Source: Bog-473 sp036268485 (GTDB lineage Bacteria; Actinomycetota; Acidimicrobiia; Acidimicrobiales; RAAP-2). From it: DNA of 64,000 nucleotides. Where the stretch lies: the NCBI GenBank assembly GCA_036268485.1, contig DATAUC010000027.1, positions 1 through 64,000 of the forward strand, read 5' to 3'. How positions within the stretch are numbered: position 1 is the stretch's first letter; each line of letters starts with the position of its first letter. The translations under genes and the position numbers were made by a program. Below, in pieces: positions 25,602 through 33,846 of the stretch. Under the pieces are notes generated by a model, which did not search any database, was not told the origin of the DNA, and saw nothing but the letters and a program-made list of their open reading frames with translations.

Positions 25602-26699
25602 GTGAGCGACGACACCAGCGGGAGCGGCGCCGGTCCGGTCCGCACCTCAGCCCTCCACGCTGCTCACGTGGCGCTGGGCGCCAAGATGGTCCCCTTCGGC
25701 GGGTGGGAGATGCCGTTGGCCTACCCCTGGGGCACGGTGGCCGAGCATCGGGCTTGCCGCGCGGGCGCGGTCGCCTTCGACGTCAGCCACCTCGGCACCG
25801 TCCGTGTCACGGGGCCCGACGCGTTCGACCACCTGCAGACGTCACTGAGCAACGACCTACGCCGCATCGGGGTTGGACGGGCCCAGTACACGCACCTGCT
25901 GGACGAGTCCGGTTCGGTCACCGACGACATCATTGTCTGGTGGATCGATGAGGAGCGCTTCGACGTGATGCCGAATGCCTCCAACACCAGCCGCGTCCTG
26001 GCTGCGCTGGGGGGCGACGACGTCACCGCCGAACGAGTCATCATCGCCGTACAGGGGCCCGAGGCGAGGGCCCGCTTGGCCACGGTGTCGCCCGATGCGG
26101 CGGCCGTGCACCGCTTCGCCGTGGCGCCGTTCTCGTGGGAGGGCACCGAGTGCCTGGTGGCCGGGACGGGCTACACCGGCGAGGACGGCGTCGAATGCGC
26201 CGTTCCGGTGGCCGCGGCGGAAGCCTTCTGGGCCGCCGTGCTGGCGGCCGGGGTGACCCCGGCCGGTCTGGGGGCGCGCGACACGCTGCGGCTCGAAGCG
26301 GGACTCCCGCTGCACGGGCACGAACTCGGCCCTGGCATCACGCCGCTCCAGGCCGGTTTGGGCTGGGTTGTCGGCTGGGACAAAGGCGATTTCACCGGGC
26401 GAGCGGCGCTCGAGGAAGAGAAGGCGGCAGGCCCGCACCGACGGCTGCGTGGCGTGGTGGCCGAAGGGCGCCAGCCTTTGCGCGACGGCGCCGAAGTGCA
26501 GTCGAACGGCCGCGTAGTAGGCGTACTAACCAGCGGGAATTTCTCCCCCATGCGCGAGTGCGGCATCGGCCTGGCCCTGGTGGAAGCCGATGCGGAGTTG
26601 CTCGACGGCGATGCCGTCACCGTGGTCCAGCGAGGTCGCGACCTGCTGGCCAACCTGGTGCGACCTCCCTTATGGCCCGTTCGCAAAGAAGATGAATAG
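25602..26699 (+). CDS. gcvT: Aminomethyltransferase, glycine cleavage T protein
   Basis: Transfers the methylene group from aminomethyl-H protein to tetrahydrofolate and releases ammonia. 365 residues. MVPFGGWEMPLAYPWGTVAEH, VAFDVSHLGTVRVTG, GTGYTGEDGVECAVP, LGARDTLRLEAGLPLHGHEL and TSGNFSPMRECGIGLALV are family hallmarks. The folate-binding acidic residue is in the QYTHLLDESG region. GTG 25602 lies 6 bases after TAACCT (25590-25595), which overlaps the end of the preceding gene; no Shine-Dalgarno is visible. It is not under the glycine riboswitch, which begins 72 bases after its stop. Confidence 0.95.
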   Translation: MSDDTSGSGAGPVRTSALHAAHVALGAKMVPFGGWEMPLAYPWGTVAEHRACRAGAVAFDVSHLGTVRVTGPDAFDHLQTSLSNDLRRIGVGRAQYTHLLDESGSVTDDIIVWWIDEERFDVMPNASNTSRVLAALGGDDVTAERVIIAVQGPEARARLATVSPDAAAVHRFAVAPFSWEGTECLVAGTGYTGEDGVECAVPVAAAEAFWAAVLAAGVTPAGLGARDTLRLEAGLPLHGHELGPGITPLQAGLGWVVGWDKGDFTGRAALEEEKAAGPHRRLRGVVAEGRQPLRDGAEVQSNGRVVGVLTSGNFSPMRECGIGLALVEADAELLDGDAVTVVQRGRDLLANLVRPPLWPVRKEDE

Positions 26700-26770
26700 A
26701 CGGTAAATAGCGCCGGCTGCCGTGACGCCGTGGCCTATAGTCGGTAGACAACTAAATACGCCGTTTGAAC

Positions 26771-26955
26771 TGGAGCGCCAGAGTCCCCGCACCATGCAGG
26801 CGAGGGGACGCCGGAGGAGCAACTCTCCCCGAGAAACTCTCAGGCCGACATATCGCTCCAGCGAGGCAACTCTGGAAAGCAGGAGTCCCCGGACTGCTGC
26901 ACCGAAGGTGGAAGTCGCTCAGGTGGCGGCGAGACTCTCAGGTCCCATGACAGAG
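26771..26955 (+). promoter_or_regulatory. Tandem glycine riboswitch
   Basis: Two glycine aptamers in series. Aptamer 1 is closed by TGGAGCG (26771-26777) with CGCTCCA (26854-26860) and contains GCCGGAGGAGCAA and AAACTCTCAGGCC. Aptamer 2 is closed by CTCTG (26870-26874) with CAGAG (26951-26955) and contains CACCGAAGGTGGAAG and GACTCTCAGGTCC. The linker and the CTCTGGAAAG block match the known class. TATAGT (26736-26741) is a plausible -10 box. Glycine should raise expression of gcvP. Confidence 0.95.
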
Positions 26956-26958
26956 CGG

Positions 26959-27009
26959 GGAGGCCAGCCAGCACCGCGCCGACGGCGTGGTGCCCGACAG
27001 GAGGCCTCC
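26959..27009 (+). promoter_or_regulatory. Expression platform of the glycine riboswitch, gcvP ribosome binding site
   Basis: A 10-pair hairpin with one G-U pair (26971-26980 with 26984-26993, loop GAC) sits inside a longer helix in which GGAGGCC (26959-26965) can pair with GGCCTCC (27003-27009). The second strand overlaps the AGGAGG ribosome binding site (26999-27004) and abuts the ATG. Folding would hide the start, so translational control is the simplest reading. No T-run for intrinsic termination is present. Confidence 0.65.
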
Positions 27010-29871
27010 ATGCTGAATTCAGGACTGAACGGAACCACCGAGAAGGACATCGAGTTCCTCAGCCGGCACGTCGGCACATCGCCCGATGATCAGGCCGTGA
27101 TGCTGAAGGAGTTGGGCTACGACAGCCTCGATGCACTGATTGATGACGCGGTGCCCGGCAGCGTGCGCAGCCTGGGCACCCTGGATCTCCCCGGTCCTCT
27201 CACGGAACGAGAAGTGGCCGAAGAGTTGCGCCGCCTGGCCGCCTCGAACGTCGTGGCCGAGCCGATGATCGGCCTGGGGTACTACGGCACCATCACTCCG
27301 GCCGTCATCCGACGAAATGTGCTGGAAAGCCCGTCTTGGTACACGGCGTACACGCCGTATCAGCCCGAGATCAGCCAGGGCCGTCTGGAAGCACTGTTGA
27401 ACTTTCAGACCATGGTGTCGGACTTGACGGGGTTGGCCACTTCGAATGCCTCACTCCTCGACGAGAGCACGGCCGTGGCTGAGGCCGTCACTCTCATGCG
27501 GCGGCGATCGGAGAGTTCGTCGAACCGGGTGGTGGTTGACGCCGACAGCCTGCCCCAGACCATCGGTGTGCTGGAGACCCGATTGGCACCGCTCGGCATT
27601 GAGGTGGTGCTGGCCGATCTGTCGGAAGGTTTGCCTGAGGGCGAGTTCTTTGGCGTGGTCCAGCAGTACCCGGGCCGCTCGGGCGCAATCCGGGACTACG
27701 CGGCGATCACCGAGGAGGCGCACGCGCGGGGCGCCCTGGTCAGTGTGGCCACGGACCTGCTGGCCTTGACCCTGCTCACCCCACCCGGAGATTGGGATGC
27801 CGACGTCGTTGTTGGTTCGTCACAGCGATTCGGAGTGCCTCTTTGGTACGGCGGACCTCATGCCGCCTTCATGGCGGTCAAGGCCGGCCTCGAGCGCGAC
27901 CTGCCCGGACGGCTCGTGGGGCTCTCCGTTGACGCCGAGGGCCAACCGGCCTATCGATTGGCCTTGCAGACGCGCGAGCAGCACATCCGCCGCGAGAAGG
28001 CGACCTCAAACATCTGTACCGCCCAGGTTTTGCTGGCCGTGGTGGCTTCCATGTACGCCGTGTACCACGGGGCCGACGGACTGCGGTCGATTGCCCTGGC
28101 CGTGCACCGACGGGCCCTCTCTTTGGCCGAGAGTCTGCGGGCCGGCGGCGTGACGGTGGTGCACGATCAGTTTTTCGACACCGTGCTGGCCCGGGTGCCC
28201 GGGGGCGCGGCGGCCGTTGTCGAGCGAGCGAAGAAGGGCGGCGTGCTGCTGTGGGAGGTGGATGCCGACCACGTGAGCATCGCCTGCGGCGAGACCACAA
28301 ACGAAGCCCACCTGGCCGCGGTGCGTGCGGCCTTTGGCGTGAGCGAACTCGTAGCCCTGTCAGCCACCGCAACGGCGCTCCCATTGTCGCTGCGGCGCCA
28401 GGGCGACATCTTGGACTACCCGGTGTTCTCATCCCATCACTCGGAGACGGCGATGTTGCGCTACCTGCGCAGCCTGTCGGACCAGGACTTCGCCTTGGAC
28501 CGGGGCATGATCCCGCTGGGGTCGTGCACGATGAAGCTCAACGGCACAACCGAGATGGAGCCGGTCGGTCTACCCGGCTTTGCCGACATCCATCCATTCG
28601 CACCAGCCGACTCCACGCCGGGCTATCTCTTGCTCATCGACGATCTGGAAGGTTGGTTGGCTCTGGTCACCGGCTACGCCAAGGTCTCGGTCCAGCCCAA
28701 CGCGGGAAGTCAGGGAGAACTGGCCGGGCTCCTGGCCATCCGGGGCTACCACCGGTCGCGCCAGAATCCTGAGCGGGACATATGCCTCATTCCATCGAGC
28801 GCCCACGGCACCAATGCTGCGTCGGCCGTCATGGCCGGCATGCGGGTCGTTGTCGTGGCCTCTCTGGCCGACGGGACGGTCGACTTGGACGATTTGCGCA
28901 GCAAATGTGAGGCCCACAGCGATCGGTTGGCCGCCATCATGGTCACCTACCCCTCGACCCACGGCGTGTACGAGGCTGGGATCAGCGACATGTGCGAGCT
29001 CGTGCACGCACACGGCGGGCAGGTGTATATCGATGGGGCCAACTTGAATGCTCTCTTGGGCTTGGCCGAGCCGGGCCAGTTCGGGGGTGATGTCTCTCAC
29101 TTGAATCTGCACAAGACCTTCTGCATCCCTCACGGCGGGGGAGGTCCCGGCGTCGGTCCAGTCGCGGTGGCTGAACACCTGGTCCCGTTCCTACCCTCGC
29201 ATCCGCTCCACCCGTTGGCAGACAAGCGGGAGGGCATCGGCCCCGTCAGCGCTGCCCCATTTGGCAGTTCGGGCATTCTGTCGATCAGTTGGGCCTACAT
29301 TCGCCTGCTCTCAGCGGCCGGTTTGGCGCACGCCACGAAGTCAGCGGTGTTGGCTGCGAACTACGTCGCTGCTCGGCTGTCGTCATCATTCCCGATCCTC
29401 TACACCGGTACCCAAGGACTGGTGGCGCACGAATGCATCCTGGACCTGCGTCCGTTGACCAAAGCGACGGGCGTCACGGTGGACGATGTGGCCAAGCGAC
29501 TCATTGACTACGGCTTCCATGCCCCCACGGTCAGCTTTCCGGTGGCCGGCACCTTGATGGTTGAGCCCACCGAGAGCGAAAACCTCAACGAGCTTGACCG
29601 CTTCTGCGACGCCATGATCGCCATCCGGGCCGAAATCGACGCCGTGGCGAGCGGTCGCTGGAGCGTGGAGGACAGCCCCCTGCGAGGAGCTCCCCATACT
29701 GCGGCCTCGCTGATCGGTACCTGGGAGCGCGCCTATGAGCGTGAGGAGGCGGTCTTCCCCGCTGGTGTGGTGAAGGGCAAGTACTGGCCGCCGGTGGCCC
29801 GCATCAATCAGGCCTACGGCGATCGGAATCTGGTGTGCTCCTGCCCGCCACCGGAGGCGTTTGAACTCTGA
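27010..29871 (+). CDS. gcvP: Glycine dehydrogenase (decarboxylating), P protein
   Basis: PLP enzyme that decarboxylates glycine and loads the aminomethyl group on GcvH. About 953 residues, the single-chain form. The start is ATG 27010 (MLNSGLNGTTEKDIEF) with AGGAGG five bases upstream; the frame runs back through the riboswitch but is not coding there. The PLP lysine is at about residue 702 in HLNLHKTFCIPHGGGGPG. Other hallmarks are GYYGTITPAVIRRNVLE, YTPYQPEISQGRLEALLNFQ, IPLGSCTMKLNGTTEM and SSAHGTNAASAVMAG. Controlled by the tandem glycine riboswitch, unlike gcvT just upstream. Confidence 0.96.
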   Translation: MLNSGLNGTTEKDIEFLSRHVGTSPDDQAVMLKELGYDSLDALIDDAVPGSVRSLGTLDLPGPLTEREVAEELRRLAASNVVAEPMIGLGYYGTITPAVIRRNVLESPSWYTAYTPYQPEISQGRLEALLNFQTMVSDLTGLATSNASLLDESTAVAEAVTLMRRRSESSSNRVVVDADSLPQTIGVLETRLAPLGIEVVLADLSEGLPEGEFFGVVQQYPGRSGAIRDYAAITEEAHARGALVSVATDLLALTLLTPPGDWDADVVVGSSQRFGVPLWYGGPHAAFMAVKAGLERDLPGRLVGLSVDAEGQPAYRLALQTREQHIRREKATSNICTAQVLLAVVASMYAVYHGADGLRSIALAVHRRALSLAESLRAGGVTVVHDQFFDTVLARVPGGAAAVVERAKKGGVLLWEVDADHVSIACGETTNEAHLAAVRAAFGVSELVALSATATALPLSLRRQGDILDYPVFSSHHSETAMLRYLRSLSDQDFALDRGMIPLGSCTMKLNGTTEMEPVGLPGFADIHPFAPADSTPGYLLLIDDLEGWLALVTGYAKVSVQPNAGSQGELAGLLAIRGYHRSRQNPERDICLIPSSAHGTNAASAVMAGMRVVVVASLADGTVDLDDLRSKCEAHSDRLAAIMVTYPSTHGVYEAGISDMCELVHAHGGQVYIDGANLNALLGLAEPGQFGGDVSHLNLHKTFCIPHGGGGPGVGPVAVAEHLVPFLPSHPLHPLADKREGIGPVSAAPFGSSGILSISWAYIRLLSAAGLAHATKSAVLAANYVAARLSSSFPILYTGTQGLVAHECILDLRPLTKATGVTVDDVAKRLIDYGFHAPTVSFPVAGTLMVEPTESENLNELDRFCDAMIAIRAEIDAVASGRWSVEDSPLRGAPHTAASLIGTWERAYEREEAVFPAGVVKGKYWPPVARINQAYGDRNLVCSCPPPEAFEL

Positions 29872-29938
29872 GCGTCACGCGTTCGTTACGCCTGTCCCCG
29901 GAGCCCGGCCGGCGATCTGCTGAAATAGCGCCCCACTG

Positions 29939-32002
29939 ATGCGTATCGAGAGCGGACTTCAAGCTGATGGGGAGATGCCTGCCCTCGGTCGGACCGTCGA
30001 CGGGAAAACCGGGATCCCGGCGGGGGACCGAAGGGCGGTGTCCCGCCGAACGAGGCGCCACCAGTACAGCCAGGTTCGTCGAATCTCGCGTTGGGTCTTC
30101 GCCGTCCAATTCCTGGGAATGGCCTGGTGGTCTGAAGTCCTCTGGTCAAGGTTCTCGGTCACCACCGACGGTGCCCAATACCTTCAGGAGTTCTCTCTCA
30201 TCAGCCATGGGCACCTCAACGCCCTGAACACAATCCAAAACCATGCGGCCATTCGGGACCACTTCAGTCTGATCCTTTGGCCGCTGTCGCTTCTCAATTG
30301 GCTATGGCCCCACGGATTAATCATGTTGTGGGCCCAGGACGCAGCACTTGTCGTAGCCGAAATGATTGCCTTCGCGTGGATGGTGCACCTGGTGCGCACC
30401 CACCCTCGTTCCTTGGACACCGGGCGAGGGAACACCGTCCTCGTCTGCGGCCTGGCGGTACTGGTCCTGAATCCATGGACGTATTGGTCGATGTCGTTTG
30501 ATCTGCACATTGAGCCGTTGGCCATTCCGTTCGCTCTGGCCGCTGCCTTCGATTTCAGCCGAGGCCGTCGCTGGAGGGCGTGGCTCTGGGTCGGCCTTCT
30601 CCTGAGCTTTGGCGATGTCACTGCCACGTGGGTCGTTGGTCTGGGGTTCAGTGCTCTCCTGGCGGCCTATTTCGACCGGGGCCAGCACCACGTTCGGACG
30701 GCGGCCCTCCTGGCCGTCGTCGGGGGCGCGTGGCTCGAATTGATCGGTGCCCTGGGGGCCAATGAATCATCGATCATTACGGGGCTCTACGGCTATCTCG
30801 TGGGGCCCGCTGGCGCTCCATCGCCGGCCAACATCACGGCCGGCGATGTCGTGCGAGGTCTCATAGAGCATCCGCAGCGGTTTGTGGCCCACGTCTGGAC
30901 ACACCGTCTGAACATTCTGGCCAACACGGCACCGGCCGGGGTGGTCGGCATCTTCACACCGTGGACCATTGGCGTGCCGCTCGCTGTGATCCTCGTCAAC
31001 AACTCCGTGGAGTTTTCAAACGGGCTCTTTACGAATCCGGGCTTTCAGTCGATGCCGATCTATGACTTTGGCGCCGTCGGTATCGTCATCTGCCTCGCCG
31101 CCCTCCTGACGTGGGAGCGGTGGCAGTTCCCGCGCATTGGTCGGGTGCTCGCCGCAGTGGTGACGGTCAATGCCTTGGCTTGGGCCGTCGTGTGGGTTCC
31201 AGCAGTTGGTGCGGCATGGCTGCGGATCTCCCCGGCGCAAGCCCGGGTTCTCAGCGACATTGAGCGGCAGATTCCGAATGGGGATGAGGTCGTCGCTTCG
31301 CAGGGGGTAGTAGGCCGATTTGCGGCGCGCTCCGACGTCGTCACTTTGCAGGCAAGTGGGAAATTCCTGGTCAAGGGGCAGATCGTCTGGTTTGTCCTTG
31401 ATTCCCTCTCGGGATTGGAAACGGTGCCGGTCGATGGCATGTCGGCCTTCATCGGCCAGTTGGCCGGACCACTCCACGCCACATTGGAGGATCATGCCCA
31501 GGGCATCTGGGCCTTTCGCTGGCAACGGCCGGCAACGGTGCACACGTTGCATATCCCCACGCAACCCTCGTCGGTCCCGGGTTGGACCGCCGACGGAGCC
31601 TCCGGGAAGGAGATGCTTTCAGGTCCCGCATCGGATTGGAATACCGAAGCAACCCGTGGTCAGGGCTATGTCGTGGCCCGGGACTATTGGCTTCGTCCCG
31701 ACGGCCACTATGAGGCGACCGTCAATCTTTCGGGGTCATCGGGTTTGAGCTTCGAGGTTTGGGACGACAATGAGAACCACTTCGTGGCCCGGCAATTCCT
31801 TCCGGCCAGCCAAGGTCGAGAATCGTTCACCCTGCCTTTCGCCGTCACGTCGAAGCATCCCGGTGTCGCCCCCTATTCAGGTTGGGGGCCTTTCCATCTG
31901 AATCCGTCCGCTTCAGCGTCGGGACAAGTTCTCGAAATCAGGCTCTTCGCCCATGCCGGGTCCACCGCCCACGTGTATCGGTTGTCGATCACGAAACGCT
32001 AG
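29939..32002 (+). CDS. Large polytopic membrane protein, DUF2079-like
   Basis: 687 residues. After a basic N-terminus of about 45 residues come around nine to eleven membrane segments to about 420, then an extracytoplasmic domain of about 260 residues. The first loop contains TTDGAQYLQEFSLISHGHL and NHAAIRDHFSLILWPLSLL; the H-F-S-x-I/L-xxP pattern and DLHIEPLAIP resemble DUF2079 proteins, which have a GT-C-like fold. The C-terminal part is beta-rich. It may add a sugar to a surface polymer, but no activity is shown. The ATG at 29939 has no obvious Shine-Dalgarno. The gene reads less GC-rich than the flanking housekeeping genes. Confidence 0.65.
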   Translation: MRIESGLQADGEMPALGRTVDGKTGIPAGDRRAVSRRTRRHQYSQVRRISRWVFAVQFLGMAWWSEVLWSRFSVTTDGAQYLQEFSLISHGHLNALNTIQNHAAIRDHFSLILWPLSLLNWLWPHGLIMLWAQDAALVVAEMIAFAWMVHLVRTHPRSLDTGRGNTVLVCGLAVLVLNPWTYWSMSFDLHIEPLAIPFALAAAFDFSRGRRWRAWLWVGLLLSFGDVTATWVVGLGFSALLAAYFDRGQHHVRTAALLAVVGGAWLELIGALGANESSIITGLYGYLVGPAGAPSPANITAGDVVRGLIEHPQRFVAHVWTHRLNILANTAPAGVVGIFTPWTIGVPLAVILVNNSVEFSNGLFTNPGFQSMPIYDFGAVGIVICLAALLTWERWQFPRIGRVLAAVVTVNALAWAVVWVPAVGAAWLRISPAQARVLSDIERQIPNGDEVVASQGVVGRFAARSDVVTLQASGKFLVKGQIVWFVLDSLSGLETVPVDGMSAFIGQLAGPLHATLEDHAQGIWAFRWQRPATVHTLHIPTQPSSVPGWTADGASGKEMLSGPASDWNTEATRGQGYVVARDYWLRPDGHYEATVNLSGSSGLSFEVWDDNENHFVARQFLPASQGRESFTLPFAVTSKHPGVAPYSGWGPFHLNPSASASGQVLEIRLFAHAGSTAHVYRLSITKR

Positions 32003-32168
32003 AAACGGCGATGCACACGCCATTGCCCCCGGAAATCTTCAGAGATTTTCCGGCGTTATCCCAGGTCAAGGCCTTGCCAATGGTTGACTCAGCCGATGGC
32101 AGCGCCTAGCATTCAGGCAACACGGATTGCGGCCGTGTGAACCCAACCGGTCAGTCGGAGGAAATGAC

Positions 32169-32858
32169 GTGCAGAGGATGACTCGAGTTGTGGGAACGAC
32201 CCTGGTGGCCTTAGTCGGCCTCGGGTTGTGCGCGGCACCAGCCATGGCCGCTGGCACAGGCTACGGGGGTACTTCGGGTACAGGATCCACGTCGGGGAGC
32301 ACCGGAAGCGGATGCGCCACGGGAACGGTTGCCTCGGCCGACACGGTCGGATCAACGGGTGGAACCGTGACGGCCCAGGTCGGCGCCGACACAGTGACGG
32401 TGACGGTCCCAGCGGGGACGCTTCCGGCTGGCAGCCAAGTTGTCATTACCGATAACAGTTCGAGCGAGACCAGCCCGGCCAGTGGCTACACCGTCGTCTT
32501 GGCCTACTCCATCTCCGTATGCCTCAATGGTGCCAAATACACCGGCACATTTTCTCCCGTTGCCGTAAGCGTCACAGGGGCCAACATCATTAGCGGCGCC
32601 CGGATCTTCGTCCTTACGGGGGCCACCTACGGGCCGCTGAGCGGAGCGACCGTCAGCGTGGGCTCCATCACGTACTCCATCACCAGCGACCCGGCGTACG
32701 AAGTGGCCGTGCCGAGCACAGCGGTGGCCTCGACGGCTATACCCAATGCCACGGTCGTCGTGACGGGCAAGCCATTCCTGCTTGAGGGCCTCATTGCTCT
32801 TTTGCTCTTCGCCACGGGCACGCTCCTGCTGATTCGCCTTCGTATTCGCCGGTCCTGA
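32169..32858 (+). CDS. Secreted protein with C-terminal membrane anchor
   Basis: 229 residues from GTG 32169, chosen for its GGAGG seven bases upstream; ATG 32178 is the alternative. A signal peptide ends near APAMA-AGT. A Gly/Ser/Thr-rich stretch, a cysteine pair (GSGCATG and SVCLNG) and a beta-rich region (about 45-195, with a ZU5-like GGTVTAQVGADTVTVTVPAG segment) follow. The C-terminus is a hydrophobic helix followed by RLRIRRS. This topology resembles a sortase substrate, but no LPxTG-type motif precedes the helix. A sortase gene lies 3 kb downstream on the other strand. Function unknown. Confidence 0.65.
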   Translation: MQRMTRVVGTTLVALVGLGLCAAPAMAAGTGYGGTSGTGSTSGSTGSGCATGTVASADTVGSTGGTVTAQVGADTVTVTVPAGTLPAGSQVVITDNSSSETSPASGYTVVLAYSISVCLNGAKYTGTFSPVAVSVTGANIISGARIFVLTGATYGPLSGATVSVGSITYSITSDPAYEVAVPSTAVASTAIPNATVVVTGKPFLLEGLIALLLFATGTLLLIRLRIRRS

Positions 32859-32862
32859 AGCA

Positions 32863-33810
32863 TTGCGCTGTGTAAGCGCCGTTCGAAGTCGAGCCCTGCC
32901 GTGTTGTGCATCCTTCTGCCTCGCCGTGAGCACGTTGTGCGTCATGTCGACCCACGCTGGCGCCCAAGCGCGTCATCAGGACTCGACCGTCGATCGGGCA
33001 GTATCTAAGGGGAAATCCAAAAGCTCCAAACCGGCGGCGATCTTGTCGGGTCCGGCTGGACTGGTAGCAGCGAGCACGTCGCCGCCCGATCTGACGTACT
33101 GGGTCCTGGCCAAGCGCGGACGAGCAGAGAACCTCCAACTCATTGATCGCGTGAGCGGGAAGGTCCAGGCGATCGTGCCCGAGAGCACGGCCGCCGATGC
33201 GATTGCCGAGGTGCCGGCTGGCCCACTGCTGGTGGGCCGAGCGACCGCTACTGCGGGATCGCTTGAGTTCCACAGTTCTACATCCGGTGCATTGGGTTCC
33301 AGTGTGGCGCTCAGTGGGCCTGTACGGGGGATCGCGGTATCCGCTAATGGCGCCACCATCAATGCCCTCATTGTGACCGCCAAGTCCAGTTCCGTTGAGG
33401 TGATCAGCGCCACCAGCCACTCGGTTGTCGACACGTTTCCACTTCCAGGGCAAGCGTCACGAGCAATAGTGATGGACGATGCGCGCGACTCCCTCTTCGT
33501 GCTGGTGGGCGACCAAGCGGTTGACGAGATCAATGCCACTTCCGGCCAGGTTGAATCTCAATTCAACGTGCCTCCAGCCGCACGAGCGATTGCCATGTCG
33601 ACCGACGGGACAGTGTTGTATGTGCTGCGGGCCCAGGGTTCCGTCTTCAATGTCTCTGAGTTCAAAGTGGCGACCGAGGCCCAGTTCGGAGCGCTGCCCG
33701 CAGCGGCGCACAGCGTCGGCCTTCAGGTCACGTCGGATGGCCACTACCTGGGCGACTTCGTTGGAACGTCAAAAATCGGCAACATCCAATTTTTCGCCCT
33801 GCCCAAGTAA
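32863..33810 (+). CDS. Secreted beta-propeller-like protein
   Basis: About 315 residues from a TTG at 32863, four bases after the previous stop; the exact start is uncertain. An N-terminal hydrophobic stretch rich in cysteine reads as a signal peptide that would be cleaved after HAGA. The rest has repeating blades with SANGATINALIV, DARDSLFVLVGDQAVDEINA and STDGTVLYVL, like YVTN/YncE propellers that form surface binding platforms. No catalytic motif is seen. Likely cotranscribed with its neighbours in the envelope region. Confidence 0.6.
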   Translation: MRCVSAVRSRALPCCASFCLAVSTLCVMSTHAGAQARHQDSTVDRAVSKGKSKSSKPAAILSGPAGLVAASTSPPDLTYWVLAKRGRAENLQLIDRVSGKVQAIVPESTAADAIAEVPAGPLLVGRATATAGSLEFHSSTSGALGSSVALSGPVRGIAVSANGATINALIVTAKSSSVEVISATSHSVVDTFPLPGQASRAIVMDDARDSLFVLVGDQAVDEINATSGQVESQFNVPPAARAIAMSTDGTVLYVLRAQGSVFNVSEFKVATEAQFGALPAAAHSVGLQVTSDGHYLGDFVGTSKIGNIQFFALPK

Positions 33811-33846
33811 CGAGGCCTGTCGGATGATGCCCAAGCGGCGGCAGTG

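Noticed and set aside
26722..27009. In-frame extension of gcvP through the riboswitch
   Set aside because: The region is a riboswitch with a good ribosome binding site just before ATG 27010; the extra residues match nothing in GcvP.
32169..32858. LPxTG sortase substrate
   Set aside because: The C-terminal helix and basic tail fit, but no LPxTG or LAxTG motif precedes them.
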